From an uncultured Clostridia bacterium (GTDB taxonomy: Bacteria > Bacillota > Clostridia > Christensenellales > Borkfalkiaceae), in NCBI GenBank assembly GCA_947628555.1, contig CANRAI010000062.1:1-6695 (forward strand): a stretch of DNA of 6,695 nt. The letters are read 5' to 3'. Numbering within the stretch: the first letter of the stretch is position 1; every line of letters begins with the position of its first letter. Below, piece after piece: positions 1 through 5,146 of the stretch. The notes below the pieces were generated by a model. It did no database searches, was not told the DNA's origin, and saw only the letters and a list, made by a program, of their open reading frames with translations. A program made the position numbers and the translations under genes.

Positions 1-2
1 TC

Positions 3-809
3 AAGTATCATCATCACGAGGTCGGCGGTCCCGGACAGGTTGAAATTGAAGTCGAGCTCGACGACATGACAAAGATGGCGGACAATACCATGATTGTGAA
101 GTACGTCGTTAAGAACCAGGCGATAGCGGAGGGCATGACCGCAACCTTTATGCCTAAGCCCATTTTAAACGAGGCGGGCAGCGGTATGCACGTGCATATG
201 CTGCTTTTGAAGGACGGTAAGCCCATTTTCTACGACGCCGAAGGTTATTCTCACCTCAGCGAGACGGCGCACTACTTCATGGGCGGTCTTTTGAAGCACG
301 CCGCAAGCCTTTGCGCTTTCACCAATCCTTCCACTAACTCCTATAAGAGACTTGTACCCGGTTTCGAAGCGCCCGTAACGATAGGCTATGCTACCGCAAA
401 CCGCAGTTCGGTCATCCGTATTCCCGCTTATGCGAAATCGCCCGATAAAAAGCGTTTCGAACTCCGCAACCCCGACGCAACCTGCAACCCTTATTACGCG
501 TACGCCGCGATTTTGATGGCAGGTCTCGACGGTATAAAAAATAAAATCGACCCCCATAAGAACGGCTGGGGTCCTTTCGACCAAAATCTTTTCGAATTGA
601 GCGACAAGGACAAGAAGAAAATCCAACAGCTTCCCGTTTCGCTCGGAGACGCGCTTACCGCGCTTGAAAAGGACCACGAATATTTGACCTGCGACGGCGT
701 ATTCCCCGAAAGGCTTATTAAAATCTGGATTGAGAAGAAGCGCAAGGAGCTTGAAGAGCTCGGCAAGATTCCCACTCCCGCGGAATTTAAGCTTTATTTC
801 GACCTTTAA
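3..809 (+). CDS. glnA: Glutamine synthetase type I, C-terminal part (5' end outside window)
   Basis: This enzyme condenses glutamate and ammonia to glutamine using ATP, as a cytoplasmic dodecamer. The reading frame is open from base 3, before the internal ATG at 66, and gives 268 residues of a protein that is usually about 440-470 long. Visible family motifs, in order: HHHEVGGPGQVEIE (metal-binding glutamates matching E. coli E212 and E220), FMPKP, GSGMHVHM (H269 equivalent), NPSTNSYKRLVPGFEAP (R321 and E327), NRSSVIRIP (R339 and R344), KRFELRNPDA (R355, E357, R359) and MAGLDGIKNK. The C-terminus PTPAEFKLYFDL resembles the E. coli-type end (HPVEFELYYSV) more than the Bacillus end. The adenylylation-loop tyrosine (NLY in E. 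coli, Tyr397) is Phe here (NLF, codon 591-593), so control by GlnE is unlikely. A hairpin terminator follows 15 nt after the stop. Identity is very secure; the N-terminal half cannot be judged. Confidence 0.96.
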   Translation, partial: KYHHHEVGGPGQVEIEVELDDMTKMADNTMIVKYVVKNQAIAEGMTATFMPKPILNEAGSGMHVHMLLLKDGKPIFYDAEGYSHLSETAHYFMGGLLKHAASLCAFTNPSTNSYKRLVPGFEAPVTIGYATANRSSVIRIPAYAKSPDKKRFELRNPDATCNPYYAYAAILMAGLDGIKNKIDPHKNGWGPFDQNLFELSDKDKKKIQQLPVSLGDALTALEKDHEYLTCDGVFPERLIKIWIEKKRKELEELGKIPTPAEFKLYFDL

Positions 810-824
810 TTCAAAACTCTATTT

Positions 825-857
825 AAAAGCGGTCCGGCGTTCAGCCGGACCGCTTTT
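825..857 (+). terminator. Intrinsic terminator of glnA, probably bidirectional
   Basis: A perfect 14-bp inverted repeat: arm AAAAGCGGTCCGGC at 825-838, loop GTTCA at 839-843, arm GCCGGACCGCTTTT at 844-857. The right arm ends in TTTT, and the left arm begins with AAAA, so the opposite strand also ends in a U-run. It lies between the convergent glnA and helicase genes and could end both transcripts. On the plus strand more T-rich DNA follows (872-889). Confidence 0.9.
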
Positions 858-915
858 GACTATATATTAAATTTTTGTTCTGTTTTTTTGTGCCGACTTT
901 TCGTGCCGACGGGAT

Positions 916-2130
916 TTATCTCAGAATGATAAGCCGCCTGCGGGCGCGGGTAATAGCCGTGTAAAGCCAACGGTTCCTGTCCTCTTTAAAGGCGTAGCTT
1001 TCGTCAAAAACCACCACGTCGTCAAATTCCGAGCCCTGCGCCTTATGGCATGATATGCAATAGCCGTATTCGAAGCGGTTCAAGGTGAACGCCCCCACGG
1101 GTTCGCCGCTTTCGTCAGATTTTTCGAAGTAATCTCCGCGCTTATAGCGGTAATTTCCGTCGATGAAAATCCCCGCGTCGAAAGGCAGCGCTTCGGGGCA
1201 AAATTCATTAAGAAAATCGGGTTTGAACTGCATAAACCCTATCGCCTTGTCTATGTCGTAAAAAACGTCGTGCGCCGTGCCTATTATGCCGTTTACAAGG
1301 TTGAATTTCAGTTCGCAGTCAATAAAAGTTTCCCAATTATTTTGAGTGCATATAAGTTTGTCGCCCGTCTGCGGCAAAGTTCCCAAAGAGCGGTAAGCGC
1401 GTACTTCGTCGTTTATCTGCGCGCGGGTTTTGTTTATGCCGCAGATTATCTGGTCTGCGTTCAATAGCGAACTTTTACGCCGTTCCCCCGTGAAATTCCG
1501 CTTTGACATAACGGCTACGCTGTTTCCGTATCTGCCGTAAGGTATGTATCCGCCAGAACGCGCAATCTCCGAAAGCCTTATTATGGGGTTGTCAAGCTGC
1601 TGCCGCACTATGGCGGTGAGGGTATAGTCGGGCGATTTCAGACAGTTGCAAAGCCCTTCTACGGGCGGAAGTTGCGCTGTATCCCCGCACAGCAGAAGTT
1701 TTACGCCGAAGCCCGCAAGGTCGTCGATGATTTCGTCCGAAACCATCGAAGCCTCGTCCAGCACGATAAGTTTTATGGCTTTGTCAATATTTTCTCTCCG
1801 CCTGAACGACAGCCTTTCGACCGTAATTTTTTTGCCGTTCAGTTCAACCGTTTCCTCGACGGTAATCGACTGGTAAATCAGTTTGTGTAAGGTGGTGGCG
1901 GCAATCCCCGAGCGTATTAGTACGGTAGCGGCTTTACCCGTGGGTGTGACAAAGGCGGCGCTTTCTTCGGGAACAAGCCCCAGCGTTTCGGTTACGGCGT
2001 GTCTTAACAGTGTGGTTTTGCCTGTGCCCGCATACCCCGCAAGTACGAAAATTTGTTTTGTTGACTTAAAATACCAGTTTTCTATAAGTTTTTCCGCTTC
2101 GAGCTGGTCGGGTGAAAGGCTGTAATCCAT
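916..2130 (-). CDS. Compact SF1B DNA helicase (RecD/Dda-like AAA ATPase)
   Basis: Predicted ATP-dependent 5'-3' DNA helicase of superfamily 1B. With the start at ATG 2130-2128 the protein has 404 residues. Motifs, counted from that start: Walker A GYAGTGKT 32-39, motif Ia TPTGKAA 62-68, Walker B LDEAS about 124-128, motif III GDTAQLPP 149-156, motif IV region IVRQ about 174-177, motif V HKAQGSEFDD about 362-371 and motif VI TAITRAR 391-397. The GYAGTGKT form is typical of Dda-like and standalone RecD-like helicases. It lacks the long N-terminal extension of RecD2, and no recB or recC neighbour is seen. The frame is open further upstream to a TTG at 2217, but that extension overlaps the promoter and has no ribosome binding site. 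The ATG precedes SPDQLEAEKLI, which fits the N-terminal helicase motif. No Shine-Dalgarno sequence precedes the ATG; the mRNA is probably leaderless. Its cellular role is unknown: repair or replication-fork processing is plausible. Confidence 0.88.
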   Translation of the reverse strand: MDYSLSPDQLEAEKLIENWYFKSTKQIFVLAGYAGTGKTTLLRHAVTETLGLVPEESAAFVTPTGKAATVLIRSGIAATTLHKLIYQSITVEETVELNGKKITVERLSFRRRENIDKAIKLIVLDEASMVSDEIIDDLAGFGVKLLLCGDTAQLPPVEGLCNCLKSPDYTLTAIVRQQLDNPIIRLSEIARSGGYIPYGRYGNSVAVMSKRNFTGERRKSSLLNADQIICGINKTRAQINDEVRAYRSLGTLPQTGDKLICTQNNWETFIDCELKFNLVNGIIGTAHDVFYDIDKAIGFMQFKPDFLNEFCPEALPFDAGIFIDGNYRYKRGDYFEKSDESGEPVGAFTLNRFEYGYCISCHKAQGSEFDDVVVFDESYAFKEDRNRWLYTAITRARRRLIILR

Positions 2131-2136
2131 ATATGA

Positions 2137-2166
2137 ATTATATCTTATAAACGTTAGTTTTTGCAA
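2137..2166 (-). promoter_or_regulatory. Promoter of the helicase gene, predicting a leaderless mRNA
   Basis: Reading the minus strand: -35 TTGCAA at 2166-2161, an 18-nt spacer, then a perfect -10 TATAAT at 2142-2137. Six bases (TCATAT) separate the -10 box from ATG at 2130, so the expected start of transcription (about 7 nt after the box) is the A of the start codon. No Shine-Dalgarno sequence can exist in such an mRNA, and none is seen upstream of the ATG. Confidence 0.75.
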
Positions 2167-2200
2167 GCGAAAGACAGGTCTGTCGGAAAATTTTGCTTGC
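2163..2200. repeat. Nested inverted repeats between divergent promoters
   Basis: An inner palindrome GACAG-GT-CTGTC (2173-2184) lies inside an outer inverted repeat GCAAGC (2163-2168) / GCTTGC (2195-2200). The outer arm also overlaps the -35 box of the helicase promoter, and pgi's -35 box starts 25 nt to the right. The position would suit an operator for a regulator acting on one or both genes. The two repeats are off-centre by about 3 nt, and short inverted repeats arise by chance, so this is only a candidate. Confidence 0.35.
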
Positions 2201-2224
2201 CGTTCTTTTTGTTCCAAAGGACTA

Positions 2225-2253
2225 TTGACTAAACGGGGGATTTGGTTTATAAT
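2225..2253 (+). promoter_or_regulatory. Strong promoter of pgi
   Basis: TTGACT at 2225-2230, a 17-nt spacer, then TATAAT at 2248-2253: five of six and six of six matches to the housekeeping sigma consensus at optimal spacing. Transcription should start near 2260, giving a leader of about 39 nt that carries the GGAGGAG ribosome binding site of pgi. Confidence 0.88.
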
Positions 2254-2298
2254 TATATTCGGTAAATATTTCCAATATCGAAATTCGGAGGAGTCAAA

Positions 2299-3735
2299 AT
2301 GGCGTATAAGACCAAGGAATGGCGCAACGCAATGCGCGTCACTGTCGATTATAATTATATGATGTCCAAATCGTTGGGCGATATGGGTATAACGGACGCG
2401 GAGCTTCGGGCGGTGAAGGACAGGGCGCAGCAGGCGTTTGAATACGTGCAGGCCAATCGCGGCAGGGACGAGCTGTATATGGGCTGGACGGAGCTGCCTT
2501 ACAATCAGGAAGCGATAGTAAACGATATTCTTTCCACGGCGAAAGAGATAAGAAAAAGATTCAAATATTTCGTCGTCCTCGGTATAGGCGGCAGCGCTCT
2601 CGGTCCTTCAATGGTATTCAACGCGTTGAAACACCTGCATTATAACGAGCTGTCCCCCAAACTCCGCGGCGGACCTAAATTCTATGTAGAGGACAACGTA
2701 GATCCAGTCAGAATGTCCGCGCTTTTGGATGTGATTGAACCGGAAAAAACCTGTTTCAACGTTATTTCGAAGTCCGGCGCGACAAGCGAAACAATGACGC
2801 AATTCCTTATAATTGCCGACGTCCTTGAAAAGAAGGGCGTGAACATTGCCGAAAATATGGTTTTCACTACCGATGCCTGCCGCGGGAATCTTATTAAAAT
2901 CGACGACAAATTCGGCGGTAAAATCAAAAAATATATTCTTCCCGACGGAGTAGGCGGCAGATTTTCCGAACTTTGTCCGGTAGGACTTCTGCCTGCGGCC
3001 GTTTTGGGTATCGATATCAAGGGTATGCTTGCTGGCGCGGCGTATATGGACGGACTTTGCAATAAGCCCGCGATAGCCAAAAATCCCGCACTTGCCTGCG
3101 CGGCGCTTCAATTTATAACCATGAGGCAGGGCAAAAATATCAACGTGCTTATGCCGTATTCCGATAATTTAAAACTTATGGCGGATTGGTATTGCCAGCT
3201 GTGGGCGGAATCAGTAGGCAAGGCGGTTGACTATGCAGGCAACACTGTAAACGCGGGCACGACCCCCGTAAAAAGCTTGGGCGTGACCGACCAACACTCG
3301 CAAGTTCAGCTATATATAGAAGGACCTTTCGACAAGGTGATAACCTTTATCTCGGTAGGCGAATACGCCGTTCGCATGCCCATTCCGCAGGGATATGAGG
3401 ATATTCCCGACGTAGGCTTTTTGGGCGGGCATACCATGCAGGAGTTAATACAGGCTGAGAACAAAGCCACCGCATATGCCCTTATGCGTGCGGGCAGGAT
3501 GAATTACACGATAAATATGCCCGAAATCAACGCCTTTACGCTCGGACAACTTATGTTCCTTTTCGAACTGCAAACGGCTTACGCCGGCGCAATGCTGAAC
3601 GTAAACACTTTCAATCAACCGGGCGTTGAAAACGGCAAAAAGGCGACTTTCGCCCTCCTCGGCAAAAAAGGATACGAAGGCACTAAGAGGGAAATAGACA
3701 GCGCGCCCCCTCTCGACGACAAATATATAGTCTGA
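2299..3735 (+). CDS. pgi: Glucose-6-phosphate isomerase
   Basis: Cytoplasmic enzyme that interconverts glucose 6-phosphate and fructose 6-phosphate in glycolysis and gluconeogenesis. The protein has 478 residues, slightly longer than the roughly 450 usual in Firmicutes. Visible motifs: GIGGSALGPS 95-104 and SKSGATSET 157-165 (sugar-phosphate-binding SIS loops), signature 1 DGVGGRFSELCPVG 216-229, QLWAESVGK 300-308 with the catalytic Glu304, DQHSQVQ 331-337 with the ring-opening His333, and signature 2 TFNQPGVENGKK 437-448 with the active-site Lys447. All key residues are present. The start is fixed by GGAGGAG at 2287-2293, 5 nt before the ATG, and by a consensus promoter upstream. It appears to be transcribed from its own promoter; the hydrolase follows 99 nt downstream on the same strand with a hairpin in between. 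Identity is very secure. Confidence 0.98.
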   Translation: MAYKTKEWRNAMRVTVDYNYMMSKSLGDMGITDAELRAVKDRAQQAFEYVQANRGRDELYMGWTELPYNQEAIVNDILSTAKEIRKRFKYFVVLGIGGSALGPSMVFNALKHLHYNELSPKLRGGPKFYVEDNVDPVRMSALLDVIEPEKTCFNVISKSGATSETMTQFLIIADVLEKKGVNIAENMVFTTDACRGNLIKIDDKFGGKIKKYILPDGVGGRFSELCPVGLLPAAVLGIDIKGMLAGAAYMDGLCNKPAIAKNPALACAALQFITMRQGKNINVLMPYSDNLKLMADWYCQLWAESVGKAVDYAGNTVNAGTTPVKSLGVTDQHSQVQLYIEGPFDKVITFISVGEYAVRMPIPQGYEDIPDVGFLGGHTMQELIQAENKATAYALMRAGRMNYTINMPEINAFTLGQLMFLFELQTAYAGAMLNVNTFNQPGVENGKKATFALLGKKGYEGTKREIDSAPPLDDKYIV

Positions 3736-3763
3736 GCGGTATATTTTATAGCCTTTGGGTAAA

Positions 3764-3798
3764 TTTTGCGGCGCGCGCGGAACGCGCGTGCCGCAAAA
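3764..3798. repeat. Long GC-rich hairpin between pgi and the hydrolase gene
   Basis: A 16-bp inverted repeat: 3764-3779 (TTTTGCGGC then alternating GC) pairs with 3783-3798, closed by a GAA triloop, with one G-U wobble (3773/3789). On either strand the U-run is on the 5' side of the stem and the A-run on the 3' side, the reverse of an intrinsic terminator. It may instead stabilise or process the mRNA, act as a transcription pause or weak terminator, or be a dispersed palindromic repeat. Confidence 0.75.
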
Positions 3799-3821
3799 AA
3801 TGTATAGAACAGGATACATTT
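3798..3821 (+). repeat. Second small hairpin just before the hydrolase start
   Basis: Arms AAATGTAT (3798-3805) and ATACATTT (3814-3821) give a perfect 8-bp stem with loop AGAACAGG. It abuts the larger hairpin and ends 13 nt before the hydrolase ATG. The only AGGA-like sequence near that ATG (3811-3814) falls in its loop and stem, too far upstream for normal initiation. Confidence 0.5.
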
Positions 3822-3834
3822 CGGCAATTATATT

Positions 3835-4836
3835 ATGACAGCTTTATACATTACTTTAATCGCCGTCTGCGGCGTAATAATACTCGTTTGCGCCCTGCTG
3901 TTTGCGGCGGCGTACATGGTAAACAAAAAGACTTTCGGCTCACGGCACGACAAAAATCCGCTTTTGAAATATTACACCGCGGAAGATTTCGGTCTGAATG
4001 CCGTACAGGTAGATATATCCTGCGTTAAAAACAAGCGTATTCGCGGGGTGATTTATAAAAAAGAGGGAGTTTCTCCCCAAAAAGATTTGCTTATTTTCTG
4101 CCACGGAATGGGTCCCGGGCATATCGCATATACCACCGAGATTGCGTATTTTTGCAATCTCGGCTACACTGTGCTTGCGCCCGACTATTACGGCTGCAAT
4201 CTTTCGGACGGAAAGAACATAAAGGATATCGACAACGGCAAAAAAGCTGTAATTGCCGCGATATATTATGCGGAATTAAATTTGAAATTCGATAAAATCG
4301 TGCTTGTCGGACATAGCTGGGGCGGACATTCTGCGCTGTGCGCCGCCAACGCGGTGGGCGCGCCCGTGTCGGCGGTCGTTTCCATATCCGCGCCCGACAG
4401 GTCCGAAAAGGTTATGCACGCCACGCTGAAAAAGCGCATGCCCAAATTTTTGGCGGACTTGCTGTATCCGTTTTTATGCGTGGTTTGCGGGGGCGAAAGT
4501 TCGGCGCGGGCGGCGGAGAACTGTTCCGCTAAGGTGCTTTTGATTCACGGCGAGTGCGACCCGCTTGTTTCCGTCGCAAATTCCGCTTACGGCGCGGCAA
4601 ACGGCGAAAATATAGAAAAATATCTCGCCAAAGGCAAGCGTCACAATCCCTATAATACGGTAAGCGCCGAAAGTAAGCTGGCGGAGCTTGCCTCTAATCT
4701 TTCCGCCTATAAGCGCGGCGACGTTTCCAAAAGCTTTTTTGCGGACTTCGATTTTGCAGCCGCAACCGAGGAAGACCCCGAAGTCATGGGCGAAATTGCC
4801 CGTTTTTTGGCGAGGAACGGGACTAAAATCGATTGA
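3835..4836 (+). CDS. Membrane-anchored alpha/beta-hydrolase, substrate unknown
   Basis: A 333-residue serine hydrolase of the alpha/beta fold. Residues about 4-27 form one hydrophobic segment without basic residues before it, followed by KK and R residues (31-37); by the positive-inside rule the catalytic domain would stay in the cytoplasm, attached to the membrane. Catalytic features: oxyanion region CHGMGPG 89-95, nucleophile elbow GHSWGG 159-164 (Ser161), acid in HGECDP (Asp242) and His270 in GKRHNPYN. Residues about 190-220 likely form a lid. The family covers esterases, acylglycerol lipases, thioesterases and peptidases, and I cannot choose among them. The start at 3835 lacks a clear Shine-Dalgarno sequence; an alternative at Met28 (3916) also lacks one and would remove the membrane segment. 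It may be cotranscribed with pgi. The stop codon overlaps the next promoter. Confidence 0.8.
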   Translation: MTALYITLIAVCGVIILVCALLFAAAYMVNKKTFGSRHDKNPLLKYYTAEDFGLNAVQVDISCVKNKRIRGVIYKKEGVSPQKDLLIFCHGMGPGHIAYTTEIAYFCNLGYTVLAPDYYGCNLSDGKNIKDIDNGKKAVIAAIYYAELNLKFDKIVLVGHSWGGHSALCAANAVGAPVSAVVSISAPDRSEKVMHATLKKRMPKFLADLLYPFLCVVCGGESSARAAENCSAKVLLIHGECDPLVSVANSAYGAANGENIEKYLAKGKRHNPYNTVSAESKLAELASNLSAYKRGDVSKSFFADFDFAAATEEDPEVMGEIARFLARNGTKID

Positions 4837-4861
4837 CAAATCGGCGGGTATGGTTTATACT
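4833..4861 (+). promoter_or_regulatory. Promoter for the speA leader RNA
   Basis: TTGACA at 4833-4838 (perfect -35, overlapping the hydrolase stop codon), a 17-nt spacer and TATACT at 4856-4861 (five of six). The expected transcription start is near 4868, about 279 nt before the speA start codon. Confidence 0.85.
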
Positions 4862-4888
4862 CATAGCAAGTATGGCGCTTTAAGAGTC

Positions 4889-4924
4889 ATGCAAATATTA
4901 AGCGGCTGTCCGCCGCATTATTGA
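4889..4924 (+). CDS. Possible 11-codon upstream ORF in the speA leader
   Basis: ATG at 4889 opens MQILSGCPPHY, stopped by TGA at 4922-4924, about 21 nt after the predicted transcription start. It ends with a Pro-Pro pair near the stop, and its codons cover the GCGGC/GCCGC hairpin. A short stem with a T6 run (4927-4947) follows directly. Leader peptides control some polyamine genes elsewhere (for example speF in E. coli). However, the only Shine-Dalgarno-like sequence (AAGAG, 4882-4886) is just 2 nt from the ATG, so translation is doubtful. An even shorter ATG-GCG-CTT-TAA frame lies at 4872-4883. Confidence 0.2.
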   Translation: MQILSGCPPHY

Positions 4925-5090
4925 TTGAGTTAAAAGCTCGGTTTTTTAAGTTGATTACTTTATAATCAAAGCCAAAAGGTCACTTGTGAAACGGTCAATA
5001 AGAGTAGTAAAAGTATTTGCTATATAGACTCTGCAAAAAGTCCAAACCACGAAAATAAAATGGTAAAAGGGGAAACCCGCAAAGCATTTT

Positions 5091-5118
5091 AAGACGACCT
5101 TTGACGGCCGTCTTTAAT
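5091..5118 (+). terminator. Intrinsic terminator or attenuator upstream of speA
   Basis: Arm AAGACGACC (5091-5099), loop TTTGAC (5100-5105), arm GGCCGTCTT (5106-5114), with one A-C mismatch, then TAATTTT. It ends about 28 nt before the speA ATG and before the likely ribosome binding site, so it sits within the operon's own leader. That position implies regulated read-through or a separate small RNA. Confidence 0.65.
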
Positions 5119-5129
5119 TTTACGTTTTT

Positions 5130-5134
5130 AAGGA
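5130..5134 (+). promoter_or_regulatory. Likely ribosome binding site of speA, unusually distant
   Basis: AAGGA at 5130-5134 is the only Shine-Dalgarno-like sequence before ATG 5147. The 12-nt gap is longer than the usual 5-9, which suggests weak or structure-dependent initiation. The start itself is supported by the family-typical N-terminus (APLYEAL). Confidence 0.55.
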
Positions 5135-5146
5135 TAACCTATAAGT

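Larger units (their letters stand above)
4868..5120 (+). ncRNA. Candidate structured leader RNA of the speA-speE operon
   Basis: The 310 nt between the hydrolase and speA hold no convincing protein gene but many local helices: GCGGC/GCCGC 4902-4906/4912-4916; GAGTT/AGCTC 4927-4931/4935-4939, followed by T6; TTGATTA/TAATCAA 4951-4957/4963-4969, with a possible outer stem GGTT/AGCC; AGAGT-AGTAAA/TTTGCT-ACTCT 5001-5011/5016-5032, with a 6-nt bulge; TAAAATG/CATTTTA 5056-5062/5085-5091 enclosing GGG-GAAA-CCC 5069-5078 across a 6x6 internal loop; and a terminator at the end. A near-consensus promoter at the front and a terminator before the speA start suggest either a cis-acting switch (riboswitch or attenuator) or a small RNA ending at the terminator. 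I do not recognise a known riboswitch consensus. The pairings were made by eye. Confidence 0.6.

Noticed and set aside
165..677. 170-codon minus-strand ORF inside glnA
   Set aside because: It lies fully antisense to a strongly conserved glutamine synthetase frame and contains no recognisable motif.
890..910. Short direct repeat GTGCCGAC (890-897 and 903-910) between glnA and the helicase
   Set aside because: Only two 8-nt copies with no mobile element or attachment-site context; likely chance.
2131..2217. N-terminal extension of the helicase starting at TTG 2217
   Set aside because: No ribosome binding site precedes it, it runs through a consensus promoter placed for the ATG at 2130, and the extra residues show no family motif.
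2608..3111. Minus-strand ORF of 167 codons inside pgi
   Set aside because: It is antisense to conserved PGI sequence and is explained by GC-biased codon use; no motif or ribosome binding site is seen.
3803..3808. TATAGA as a -10 box for the hydrolase gene
   Set aside because: No -35-like sequence stands 16-18 nt upstream; that position is inside the GC-rich hairpin.
4688..4924. Plus-strand ORF of 78 codons overlapping the end of the hydrolase gene
   Set aside because: It is mostly a shadow of the hydrolase frame. Only its last 11 codons lie in the leader, and these are treated separately as a possible upstream ORF.
5046..5090. Possible c-di-GMP-I (GEMM) riboswitch, because of GCAAAGC next to a GNRA-capped stem
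   Set aside because: The second helix with its tetraloop receptor and the conserved bases after GCAAAGC are missing, and the spacing of the A-rich segment differs. The resemblance is short and probably coincidental.
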